A stretch of DNA of 11,441 nucleotides from an uncultured Collinsella sp. (GCA_900754435.1 CAAECT010000226.1:1-11441), one strand, 5' to 3'. Shown: positions 1 through 6,435, numbered from the stretch's first letter. Notes: generated from the letters alone by a model not told the origin. Program-made: numbers and translations.

Positions 1-119
1 CCGTCCTGCGGAAAGATTTGGGGGCAAAGCCCCTGGCCTCCCCTACGTTAGCTTCGCTGACGGCGGCCACCGGGACCTACGCTTTGTAAAAGCGCCGGGC
101 TGATAGTTGCTTTTTATTG

Positions 120-153
120 GTAGGGGCTCTTGCTAGGTAGGGGCACTTACTAG
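120..153. repeat. 17-bp tandem repeat, two units
   Basis: Two adjacent 17-bp units read GTAGGGGCTCTTGCTAG (120-136) and GTAGGGGCACTTACTAG (137-153). They match at 15 of 17 positions and are directly joined. No function is assigned. It could be a small intergenic repeat or the remains of a binding-site array. Confidence 0.7.
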
Positions 154-155
154 TG

Positions 156-170
156 ACAGGCTTCGCCTGT
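156..170. repeat. Perfect hairpin just past the HTH gene
   Basis: ACAGGC, a 3-nt loop TTC, then GCCTGT form a perfect 6-bp stem. It lies 10 bases beyond the stop of the minus-strand HTH gene, where a terminator would be expected. No run of U follows it on the minus strand, so it may be a weak terminator, an RNA 3' end protector or chance. Confidence 0.4.
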
Positions 171-179
171 GCGCTTGGT

Positions 180-878
180 TTACGCTGCGCTTGTTTCTTT
201 GTATTCGAAGACTGGTTCTAGGAGGTCTTCGATGTTGCAGTGTAGGACTTTTGCAATATCCCTCACTGTCGTTACCGAGGCTTCGTTGATGTTTCGCTGG
301 CGCTGTTCGTACATTTGGATTGAACGGAGCGATACACCCGATTCGTATGCCAGGTCTTGTTGGGTTTTTTTAATCCTCTTTCTTGCTAGCGCCAGTTTAG
401 TCTGACGCGGCGCCTTCTTCGCCATATCACAGACAAGGCGCGCCACGCGCTCCTCCGAGGCCTCATGCCAGGGGTAGTACAGGTTTCGCAGCGCATCAAA
501 TGGAACAACATGAAGCAGATCTTCGAACGATCCCCCTAGGCGCCACTGCAAATATGCCAGTATCCAGCCCGTCCAATATTCTGGTGTCTTCTCAAATCGG
601 TAGGTCCGATCTGGCATCGACCCTGTTTGGTAACCAGATCTTTCGGAGATGAGCGCAAATAGTTCAACGCCCGACTTTCCCGACACTACCCATGCGTTGC
701 CGCGTTCGAACTCGCGAGCTACGCCGCTCAGGCAAAAGAGTTCAGCAACTTCCGATCCTTCTGCTCCGTAATCGTTAACGGCATAGTCGAAGCAATCCCC
801 GAGGTTGTTCATTGCGTCCTCAAGGTAATAGACGGGATATGTCCTACTCGGCCCACGATCCGTTAACTCTTGGATCAT
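180..878 (-). CDS. HTH (Xre-type) protein with composite N-terminus; probable antitoxin/regulator
   Basis: This 232-residue protein has an Xre/HTH_3-type DNA-binding domain at its C-terminus (about residues 160-221: QQDLAYESGVSLRSIQMYE and then the DLLEP end). Residues about 15-80 form a compact region (GDCFDYAVNDYG, SGKSGVELF) that resembles the small DUF3791-type proteins often found beside DUF3990 genes. Residues about 96-150 carry the EYWTGWILAYLQW and YYPWHE motifs, which I recognise from HTH proteins of gut Firmicutes in similar cassettes. The ATG at 878 has a good GGGAGGG ribosome-binding site inside the upstream gene. The two reading frames overlap by 35 bases, which suggests translational coupling. 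The likely role, inferred from position and domain layout, is an antitoxin and autorepressor for the upstream DUF3990 protein. The HTH assignment is firm. The antitoxin role is not proven. Confidence 0.8.
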   Translation of the reverse strand: MIQELTDRGPSRTYPVYYLEDAMNNLGDCFDYAVNDYGAEGSEVAELFCLSGVAREFERGNAWVVSGKSGVELFALISERSGYQTGSMPDRTYRFEKTPEYWTGWILAYLQWRLGGSFEDLLHVVPFDALRNLYYPWHEASEERVARLVCDMAKKAPRQTKLALARKRIKKTQQDLAYESGVSLRSIQMYEQRQRNINEASVTTVRDIAKVLHCNIEDLLEPVFEYKETSAA

Positions 879-1527
879 TTAAATCAACCCTCCCTGCCAT
901 CAAATCCCTAATGTCGACACCATCAGAGTCAAATCCGTTTACCGTATCCAGGTACTTTCGTCGAGCGTTCTGTTCTCGCTCAAATCGTTTGGGATAAAAC
1001 TCAGCTCCCGAAGCCTGCTTCCAATCGCGGAACTTAATCGCCGAGAACGCACGCTCACTCATAAGCGCATATTGAATGCCCAAATCCCCCAAAAACATAA
1101 TGCGCTGCAATTGCCTGAGCGAGATCATGCCGTTGACAAACTGTCTTGCAAACGAGAAATAGGAATCGTCTGCACGATAGCCTCGAATAACGTCATAGGG
1201 AGAAATATCAATCAGGCAGTTATCCAGCAGATAACGAAGCCCCTCGCGTGCTACTGGCGTTGAAACATTGAACTCTCTGTTATTCGCCAGAATTGCAAGC
1301 CAGTTGAGAATCGAGAACTCACCTGATTCCAAATCCAAAATCGCAAGGCCATCTAAATCAAGCTCATATCGATTGGCAATGCCATCAGACTCGGTCCGAC
1401 ATGCCCACTCCATTGCCATTTCCTCATGCGGTGTGCAATAAAACCCGCGCCCATAGTCATTGAATTGCCTGCATTTATCCAACGATGGATGCTCGACAAC
1501 AACCTCCGACCCGTGCCAAAGCTCCAT
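844..1527 (-). CDS. DUF3990 family protein, ADP-ribosyltransferase-like; probable toxin
   Basis: The 227-residue protein opens with LWHGS (His5) followed by GRGFYCTPHEEMAMEWA (Tyr30). This pair resembles the His and Tyr NAD-binding motifs of PARP-like ADP-ribosyltransferases. Further DUF3990 hallmarks are YDVIRGYRADDSYF (about 111-124), a helical stretch at 127-145 and IQYALMSERA (151-160). In that last motif Gln152 or Glu158 could supply the third active-site residue. The family is usually about 160-180 residues, so the last 50 or so form a basic C-terminal tail. The ATG at 1527 has an ideal AGGAGG with 5-nt spacing. The gene overlaps the HTH gene downstream. A hand count of 1081-1140 gives 28/60 G+C, against 45/60 in a sample of engB (1921-1980), which hints at horizontal acquisition. 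Family membership is well supported. Catalysis and toxicity are inferred. Confidence 0.82.
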   Translation of the reverse strand: MELWHGSEVVVEHPSLDKCRQFNDYGRGFYCTPHEEMAMEWACRTESDGIANRYELDLDGLAILDLESGEFSILNWLAILANNREFNVSTPVAREGLRYLLDNCLIDISPYDVIRGYRADDSYFSFARQFVNGMISLRQLQRIMFLGDLGIQYALMSERAFSAIKFRDWKQASGAEFYPKRFEREQNARRKYLDTVNGFDSDGVDIRDLMAGRVDLNDPRVNGSWAE

Positions 1528-1543
1528 ATCGACCTCCTAAAAA

Positions 1544-1590
1544 ATATCACCCCAGTGATAGTTTACCAATAACTATCACTGGGGTGATAT
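1544..1590. promoter_or_regulatory. Perfect 20-bp inverted repeat with nested palindromes upstream of the DUF3990 gene
   Basis: Two 20-bp arms (1544-1563 and 1571-1590) are exact reverse complements around a 7-nt loop. Each arm also holds its own palindrome, ATCAC-CCCA-GTGAT at 1546-1559 and ATCAC-TGGG-GTGAT at 1575-1588, with centres 29 bp apart. On the minus strand the repeat is followed directly by TTTTTT and then the AGGAGG of the DUF3990 gene at 1533-1538. It could be a double operator for the HTH protein, an intrinsic terminator for engB, or both. I could not find a convincing promoter hexamer pair in or around it. Confidence 0.85.
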
Positions 1591-1620
1591 GAACGGGGGC
1601 TTTTGACGGTTTAACCCTGA

Positions 1621-2211
1621 CTAGAGGCAGGCCTCGGCGATGCGCTTTTTTAGTTCGTCGATACCCACGCCGGTCTGGGAGCTCGTGATGATTACATTCT
1701 CGGCCGGGACGTTGAGCTGCTTTTTGATGGCTGCTGCTTGGCGAGCCTGCTGGGTGCGGCTGAGTTTGTCGGCCTTGGTGAGGCAGACGATAAAGTTGAA
1801 CTCGTTGCCCTGTAGGTAGTCGATCATGTCGTGGTCGAGCTTGCTGGGGTCGTGACGAATGTCCACCAACGAGACGACCAAGTTAAAGCTGCGCTCGGAG
1901 TCGAAAAAGTCGCCGATAAGCTCGGCCCAGCGGTCGCGCTCGGCCTTGGAGCGACGGGCGAAACCGTAGCCCGGCAGGTCCACGAAATGCACGTCGTCGG
2001 CCTCGAAGAAATTGATGTTGCTCGTCTTGCCCGGCGTGCTCGAAACCTTGACCAGGTTCTTGCGGCCAAATAGCTTGTTCATGATGGAGGACTTGCCCAC
2101 GTTGGAGCGGCCGACGAAGCTCACCTCAGGGCAGGTGGACTCGGGAATCTGCGAAACCTTGCCGTAGCTGGCAACAAACTTGGCAAGCTGATAGTTAATG
2201 GAATCGGCCAT
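1621..2211 (-). CDS. engB: EngB (YihA/YsxC) ribosome-biogenesis GTPase
   Basis: This 196-residue TRAFAC-class GTPase belongs to the EngB/YsxC family, which is needed for late assembly of the large ribosomal subunit. All G motifs are visible: the P-loop GRSNVGKSS (34-42), the G2 region SSTPGKT (57-63) with its conserved Thr, G3 DLPG followed by YGFA (78-85), G4 TKAD (144-147) and a G5-like ITSSQTG stretch. The length is typical of the family. A GTG at 2217 is in frame, but AAGGAG would sit almost on top of it. The ATG at 2211 has that Shine-Dalgarno 5 nt upstream, so I chose it. The gene starts 38 bases after the mtnN stop and is probably co-transcribed with it. Downstream lies the inverted repeat at 1544-1590, which may terminate it. 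Confidence 0.96.
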   Translation of the reverse strand: MADSINYQLAKFVASYGKVSQIPESTCPEVSFVGRSNVGKSSIMNKLFGRKNLVKVSSTPGKTSNINFFEADDVHFVDLPGYGFARRSKAERDRWAELIGDFFDSERSFNLVVSLVDIRHDPSKLDHDMIDYLQGNEFNFIVCLTKADKLSRTQQARQAAAIKKQLNVPAENVIITSSQTGVGIDELKKRIAEACL

Positions 2212-2249
2212 GGACACTCCTTGGTCGTAGGTTCTTACAAATAGACGCG

Positions 2250-2990
2250 CTATTGCGCAGCGGCAATGCGGCGGACGATATCGAGCGTGATGTCACTTGC
2301 GACACGCGCGTACTCGAACAGATCGAACTCGCGCTCGCAAATTGCATCGTACGCCTCGTCACAATTATCGCTGATAGCGCGCAACACCAGGCAATCGACA
2401 CCATTTTTGGTTGCGACATGGGCAATTGCCGCGCCCTCCATGCCGACACAATCGGCATGCGTCGCCTCGATAGCGTCGTTGCGCATGGTGGCGCCCGTCA
2501 CAAAGCGGTTACCCGTGGCAATCGTGCCGACCAGGAACTGCTTGGTGCCCTCATTCGAAGCGACTGCATTTGTCGAAGCGTCAACAAACCCACGCTCAGC
2601 AAGCACGTCGGCGGCAATATCGACCAGCGCGGGCGTCGAGCCAAACTCCTCGAGCCCCGGTGCGGACTCGGCGATAAGCGCGGTATCGGTATCCAGATAG
2701 CGTAGGCGTTTGCCAATGACCACGTCGTCGATATGGAGCTTGGGGTTCAAACCGCCCGCAATGCCCGAAAACACAACAGCCTGCGGAGCATACTTGCTAA
2801 TGAGGTGCTGTGTTGCAGCGGCGGCGTTCACCGTGCCCATGCCCGCCGTCGTGGCGACAACTGTCAGGCCGTCGAGCTCACCGCTCACAACGGTCAAGCC
2901 TGCCTCCCGTGCCTCGCAAACGTCGCTCAGCTCTTCCTTAATCTGCATGATCTCTTTTTCGAGCGCACCGATAATCGCAATGGTAGCCAT
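2250..2990 (-). CDS. mtnN: 5'-methylthioadenosine/S-adenosylhomocysteine nucleosidase
   Basis: The 246-residue protein is an MTA/SAH nucleosidase (Pfs). It removes adenine from methylthioadenosine and S-adenosylhomocysteine in the methionine salvage and activated-methyl cycles, and so feeds LuxS or ribose salvage. Key signatures are IIGALEKEI at the N-terminus (Glu13 aligning with the catalytic Glu12 of the E. coli enzyme), FSGIAGG (74-80), the ribose-binding VGMEGAAIA (Met184-Glu185) and RAISDNCDE with the catalytic Asp208. The length fits the family. A TTG at 3002 is in frame, but the ATG at 2990 has GGGGA at good spacing and matches the usual N-terminus. It is followed after 38 bases by engB, so the two probably share a transcript, although their functions are unrelated. 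Confidence 0.95.
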   Translation of the reverse strand: MATIAIIGALEKEIMQIKEELSDVCEAREAGLTVVSGELDGLTVVATTAGMGTVNAAAATQHLISKYAPQAVVFSGIAGGLNPKLHIDDVVIGKRLRYLDTDTALIAESAPGLEEFGSTPALVDIAADVLAERGFVDASTNAVASNEGTKQFLVGTIATGNRFVTGATMRNDAIEATHADCVGMEGAAIAHVATKNGVDCLVLRAISDNCDEAYDAICEREFDLFEYARVASDITLDIVRRIAAAQ

Positions 2991-3044
2991 GCCATTCCCC
3001 AAACCTATTCGAAATTCTCAACCACGGTATGGTACCAGCATTTT

Positions 3045-3061
3045 GTTTGACCTCGTCAAAC
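3045..3061. repeat. 7-bp perfect inverted repeat between the serine hydrolase gene and mtnN
   Basis: GTTTGAC-CTC-GTCAAAC is a perfect 7-bp stem with a 3-nt loop. It lies 7 bases past the serine hydrolase stop and about 55 bases upstream of the mtnN start. There is no U-tract after it on the minus strand. It contains TTGACG, which could be a -35 box for mtnN with a poor TACCAT -10 at 19-bp spacing. An operator, a promoter element or a weak terminator are all possible. Confidence 0.45.
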
Positions 3062-3068
3062 GAACACG

Positions 3069-4187
3069 CTAAGCCAGTGCAGCTCGCGTATCAAACAGAG
3101 CCTTTGCAATCGCGGCCGTAACCTCGCTCGAGCGGTCGCTCCACGGCATCGATGTCATGATACCCATGACATAGGTACAGCCATCGATGTCGATAAGGCC
3201 CGCATCGCATGTCGAGTAGTAACCATCCTCGCTAATCCAGCCTGCCTTGTTGCGCACCAAAACCTGCTCGTCCGCAATGCCATCGCGAATAAACGAGCGC
3301 GATGTTGATGCCAGAAGGCCCGACAGCCATTGCGACGCCTCGGTGTCACAGCTCAAATACTCACTCATCTCTCGCCACAACTTTGCCGAGGTGCGCGGGC
3401 AGTAGGTCGGAAAATCACTCATCGGATTCAGTGCCGTTTCGTCATCAACACCCAGATTGGCAATCCAATCCTCATAGCCATCATGGTCAAACGCCGCGCG
3501 TAACGCGATAAACGAATCGTTGTCTGAGTTGACGACGGCATTCTCGATAAGGTTGCGCACCGTCTGCCAGCCCATGCTGTAACCACCATACGTGGCTAAA
3601 GGCCCATCGAGCGACACCTGCCCCGATTCGACCAACGTCTCGCAAATATAGAGCGCATACAGCGCTTTGTAGCTGCTCGCTCCATACACCTCGACATCGG
3701 CGTTATACGTCACGCCCCTACCGCTCGATAGGTCGTAGAACACTACACCCACATCGCCCAGCTCCTGCGCCCGACACAGGGCATCCTGGAGCGAGGCAAG
3801 GCTCTCATCCTCCAAGGCAGGAGTCTTGTTATCCACCAACGAGAAGGTCCGAACGGTATCACCCGAAGGGATATCGTTGAAGTCCGCCTTCGAAAGTCTC
3901 GTCTTGAGATCTGCCGTCGACAGAGCTTGATCTGCCGACGCTTTGGACTTTGAAACCTTCTCGTTTTGCAGCTGTACCGTTGACGCATCTGGGCGCACCG
4001 TTCGCTCCGAGGCGTAGGTTTTAACGGTAATTCCGAGGATAATAACCGCCGACGTTAGCATCCCAATGGCGGCAATCTTCCTCACGCGGATGCGAGCGCT
4101 GGCAAGGCCACGCGAAGACGTGCCCTTCGTCTTATATCTGCTGCCATGCTGCGGCACATACTCGTCCCGCGATGCGATGTTTCGCAC
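3069..4187 (-). CDS. Membrane-anchored serine hydrolase of the beta-lactamase/PBP fold
   Basis: With the GTG start at 4187 the protein has 372 residues. It has a short basic cytoplasmic N-terminus, one membrane segment at about 38-55 (signal anchor), a linker rich in charged residues to about 125, and then a class A beta-lactamase-like domain. The three motifs of this fold are in order: SxxK as SSYK (171-174), SDN (221-223) and KAG in place of KTG (314-316). No ExxLN omega-loop motif is seen, so hydrolysis of beta-lactams is doubtful. A surface carboxypeptidase, endopeptidase-like or esterase role is more likely. An ATG at 4226 is in frame but lacks a Shine-Dalgarno. The GTG at 4187 has CAGGAG 5 nt upstream, and a TATATA -10-like box lies between the two candidates. 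The start is therefore probable but not certain. Confidence 0.85.
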   Translation of the reverse strand: MRNIASRDEYVPQHGSRYKTKGTSSRGLASARIRVRKIAAIGMLTSAVIILGITVKTYASERTVRPDASTVQLQNEKVSKSKASADQALSTADLKTRLSKADFNDIPSGDTVRTFSLVDNKTPALEDESLASLQDALCRAQELGDVGVVFYDLSSGRGVTYNADVEVYGASSYKALYALYICETLVESGQVSLDGPLATYGGYSMGWQTVRNLIENAVVNSDNDSFIALRAAFDHDGYEDWIANLGVDDETALNPMSDFPTYCPRTSAKLWREMSEYLSCDTEASQWLSGLLASTSRSFIRDGIADEQVLVRNKAGWISEDGYYSTCDAGLIDIDGCTYVMGIMTSMPWSDRSSEVTAAIAKALFDTRAALA

Positions 4188-4451
4188 GTGGTCTCCTGAC
4201 TGCCACCGTTTATATACGAGCAGCATGATACCGAGCAGGCATTTCTTTCCAAAGATATTCAGCGGCGTTTAAGGTGTCTTTAAAGAAACCACAAGCGTAT
4301 TTATCCAAATGGCACGATTCTGTTGCGCATCTCACCGCAACCCAGAGAGCAGTCTTTTTAGGACGGGGCTCTTTAGCAATCAACTAGGTGCCCAGGGGCA
4401 CTCATTTAAGTCTGTCCCCAATGAGTGTCCTTGGGGAACGAAAATGGTACG
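4188..4451. other. Intergenic region with palindromes and hairpins
   Basis: No gene is supported between pflA and the serine hydrolase. The hydrolase-proximal half holds two TCTTT...AAAGA palindromes (4244-4255 with a 2-bp centre and 4277-4286 with none), whose centres are 32 bp apart. The second extends to an 18-bp imperfect palindrome, 4273-4290. The pflA-proximal half holds the hairpin cluster 4388-4439. Between them, an AGAGC...GCTCT inverted repeat surrounds a T-run near 4352-4374 and could be a weak terminator. Confidence 0.5.
4388..4439. terminator. Overlapping hairpins downstream of pflA (possible terminator or repeat element)
   Basis: Three stems compete here. GTGCCC-AG-GGGCAC is perfect at 4388-4401. 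An 11-bp stem with one mismatch pairs 4396-4406 (GGGCACTCATT) with 4420-4430 (AATGAGTGTCC). GTCCCC at 4414-4419 can pair with GGGGAAC at 4433-4439. The cluster begins 12 bases past the pflA stop on the minus strand, where a terminator is expected, but no clear U-tract follows. It may instead be a dispersed intergenic repeat. Confidence 0.45.
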
Positions 4452-5270
4452 CTAGCCGATGGCGTTTTTTAGCTCCGCACGGCGCTCTTTCATGCCGGTC
4501 ATAACGGCATTGCGCAGCTCGGGCATGCGAGCGGTATCCATCTGGGGCACGCCCTCAAGCTTATAGGGAATCCCCAACTGCTCATATTTGACGACACCCA
4601 TGGTGTGATACGGCAGCATCTCCAGACCGACCACGTTATGCCATGGGGCAATCAGGCGACCGAGTGCCTCGCACTCCTCCACCGTGTCGGTAATGCCCGG
4701 CACCACCACGTGACGGATAACGACCTTGATCCTGCGTCGCGCCAGCTCATCGCCAAACGCCAGGATACGTGCAGGATCGCAGCCGGTCAGCTTTTTATGC
4801 TCAGCCGGATCGGCATGCTTGATGTCGAGCAGCACCATGTCGGTCTCGTTGAGTACGGCATCGAACTTCTCGGGATGCGCGGGATCGAACGCATAGCCGC
4901 AGCTGTCCAAGCAGGTATGCACGCGGCCATCGGGGTTGTTGTGCATTGCACGGAACAGGTCGGCCAAAAACTCAGGCTGTAGGAGCGGCTCGCCGCCGGA
5001 CACCGTAATTCCGCCGCTGCGATAGAACTCGTGGTTACTCTGGAACTCATCCATGAGGTGCTCGACGGTCACCATCGTGCCGCCGTTGACCGACCAGGTA
5101 TCGGGATTGTGGCAATACGCGCAGCGCATGGGACAGCCCTGAACAAACACCACAAAGCGGATGCCGGGTCCGTCGACCGTTCCCATCGTCTCGATCGAAT
5201 GCACGCGACCCAGGGCAAACGCAGAGTCCTCGGGATGAGCGTCTACACCCTCAAGCGTCATCTCAGCCAT
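4452..5270 (-). CDS. pflA: Pyruvate formate-lyase activating enzyme
   Basis: This 272-residue radical SAM enzyme installs the glycyl radical on pyruvate formate-lyase. It carries the CxxxCxxC cluster motif as CPMRCAYC (Cys46, Cys50, Cys53) followed by HNPDTW, which is characteristic of PflA. The SAM-binding motif GGEP is at 92-95, and the conserved DIKH and LEMLPYHTMG stretches are present. The N-terminus (HSIETMGTVDGPGIRFVVF) is also typical. The ATG at 5270 has GCGGGA and AAGG-type sequence just upstream. A TAGAAT -10-like hexamer at 5320-5325 could give a leader of about 45 bases, but its -35 is weak. In many genomes pflB sits directly upstream. Here the upstream neighbour is degV, so the lyase must be encoded elsewhere. 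The enzyme works only under anaerobic conditions. Confidence 0.95.
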   Translation of the reverse strand: MAEMTLEGVDAHPEDSAFALGRVHSIETMGTVDGPGIRFVVFVQGCPMRCAYCHNPDTWSVNGGTMVTVEHLMDEFQSNHEFYRSGGITVSGGEPLLQPEFLADLFRAMHNNPDGRVHTCLDSCGYAFDPAHPEKFDAVLNETDMVLLDIKHADPAEHKKLTGCDPARILAFGDELARRRIKVVIRHVVVPGITDTVEECEALGRLIAPWHNVVGLEMLPYHTMGVVKYEQLGIPYKLEGVPQMDTARMPELRNAVMTGMKERRAELKNAIG

Positions 5271-5394
5271 TCCCGCTACCTTGCCTCTCTTTGGTTTTAG
5301 CTACATAAATGCCAGAGACATTCTAGCCCATACGCATGATGACGAAACGGTTTAGCGGTCAATTGGGTTGTTCTATTTGGCCCCACGCAAGAGC

Positions 5395-5423
5395 GGCGGG
5401 AGGGTTATCGCAACCCGCCCGCC
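5395..5423. terminator. Strong G+C-rich hairpin between degV and pflA
   Basis: A 12-bp stem with a single mismatch pairs 5395-5406 (GGCGGGAGGGTT) with 5412-5423 (AACCCGCCCGCC) around a 5-nt loop. It lies 33 bases past the degV stop. The expected U-tract on the minus strand is poor (only GCTCTT follows), so this may be a Rho-independent terminator of relaxed type or an RNA stabiliser. It probably separates degV from pflA. Confidence 0.6.
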
Positions 5424-5456
5424 ACCGTGGCAATAGAATTCGATAAACGCCAGACC

Positions 5457-6311
5457 TTACGCCTTAAGCGTGAGCACCGCGCCGAAGGCGGTCGGGCCGC
5501 AATGGCTCGAGATGACGCCGCCGACCTGAGTCCAGGTAATATCCTTAAAGCCCATGTCGTGCGCATAGACTTCCATATCGTCGCGAAGCTCCTCGGAAAG
5601 GCCTACCGAATACGCCAGGCCAATGTGCGAGTAGTCGATCTCGCCCTTCGTGACCATGTGGTCAATAAAGGCGCGGGCGCACTTGAGCATAGAGCCGCGG
5701 AACTTCTTAGTCGCCACGAACTTGCCGCCTGTCACCTCAATACAGGGCTTAATCTTGAGCAGATGAGCGCCTAGGAACGCGACGTTGGACAAGCGACCAC
5801 CCGCCTTAAGGAAGGCAAGGTCGGTAGGAACAAAGCCCAACAGCACGCGGTCCATGACGGAGTTCGTAAATGCAAAGATCTCGTCGACGGTGGCATCGGG
5901 GTGAGCCTCGATGTATTTGGCGGTCTCGACGACAACGAGCGACTGGCCTACCGAAACAAAGCGCGTGTCCATGGAGTAGACGTAATCGCGACCCTTGGCG
6001 GCGATCTTCGATGATTGATGCGAGCAGGTCGTGGCCTCGGAGTACGCAAGATGCAGAATGGTCGCATCGGGCTGCTCGACATGGATGCGGTCATATACGT
6101 GCGCAAAATCCGCAGGCGCGCAGCCACTGGTCTTGGGCATTACGCCAAACTCGTTGCAGCGCGAGTAAATCTCGAGCGGATCGATCGAGCCGTCCTCGAC
6201 GGTCTCGTCACCAATTGTGACATGCATGGGCACGCGCACGATGCCGTAGCGCTCGCAGAGCTCCGGCGTCACATCCGACCCAGACTCGACCACGATTACG
6301 TACTTGCCCAT
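5457..6311 (-). CDS. DegV family fatty-acid-binding protein
   Basis: The 284-residue protein belongs to the DegV family. Its members bind fatty acids, and some (FakB) present them to a fatty-acid kinase for phosphorylation and phospholipid synthesis. Visible signatures are VVESGSDVT at the N-terminus, TSGCAP (61-66) at the position of the usual TSQPS ligand loop, LAYSEATTCSHQS (88-100), FLKAGGRLS, LLKIKPCIEV and the C-terminal SSHCGPTAFG (268-277). A GTG at 6320 is in frame. The ATG at 6311 gives the usual family N-terminus, but neither start has a clear Shine-Dalgarno (AGG lies about 11 nt upstream of the ATG). The gene appears monocistronic, with hairpins before and after. No FakA-like kinase is in view, so a role in fatty-acid activation is only a family-level inference. 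Confidence 0.93.
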   Translation of the reverse strand: MGKYVIVVESGSDVTPELCERYGIVRVPMHVTIGDETVEDGSIDPLEIYSRCNEFGVMPKTSGCAPADFAHVYDRIHVEQPDATILHLAYSEATTCSHQSSKIAAKGRDYVYSMDTRFVSVGQSLVVVETAKYIEAHPDATVDEIFAFTNSVMDRVLLGFVPTDLAFLKAGGRLSNVAFLGAHLLKIKPCIEVTGGKFVATKKFRGSMLKCARAFIDHMVTKGEIDYSHIGLAYSVGLSEELRDDMEVYAHDMGFKDITWTQVGGVISSHCGPTAFGAVLTLKA

Positions 6312-6396
6312 TAATATCACGACCTATCTCGACATTGGCTTTTAATATGTGACGCACGTCCGCCATCCTGCTGCAGAACGGCCTACAAGCGCCAAA

Positions 6397-6435
6397 GAGA
6401 CGCCGTCCCTTGCACACAACAAAGGACAGCGTCTC
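6397..6435 (-). terminator. Probable terminator of the sucrose operon
   Basis: Read on the minus strand, this forms a 16-bp stem with two G-U pairs around a 7-nt loop (arms GAGACGCTGTCCTTTG and CAAGGGACGGCGTCTC), followed by TTT. On the plus strand the same two positions are mismatches, so the structure favours minus-strand RNA. It lies 152 bases beyond the stop of the last sucrose-operon gene and before degV. That placement fits transcript termination, although the U-tract is short. Confidence 0.7.

Larger units (their letters stand above)
1..179. other. Intergenic stretch with small repeats, no gene
   Basis: No supported gene is seen here. The stretch lies downstream of the HTH gene that ends at 180. 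It contains a short GGGGC-AAA-GCCCC hairpin near 21-34, a GTTAGC-TTC-GCTGAC near-palindrome near 47-61, a 17-bp tandem repeat at 120-153 and a perfect 6-bp stem at 156-170. None of the hairpins is followed by a convincing U-tract on the minus strand, so a terminator for the HTH gene is not clear. The repeat-rich character is typical of an intergenic or island-edge region, but this is only a description. Confidence 0.5.

Noticed and set aside
2209..2217. GTG at 2217 as the engB start
   Set aside because: The Shine-Dalgarno AAGGAG directly abuts or overlaps this GTG, while it is correctly spaced from the ATG at 2211.
2253..3072. Several plus-strand open frames opposite mtnN
   Set aside because: Low-complexity translations without motifs. 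The minus-strand nucleosidase has every catalytic residue expected.
3069..4187. Calling the serine hydrolase an antibiotic-resistance beta-lactamase
   Set aside because: KTG is KAG, no ExxLN motif was found, and the protein has a signal anchor and long linker. The fold assignment is safe, the resistance call is not.
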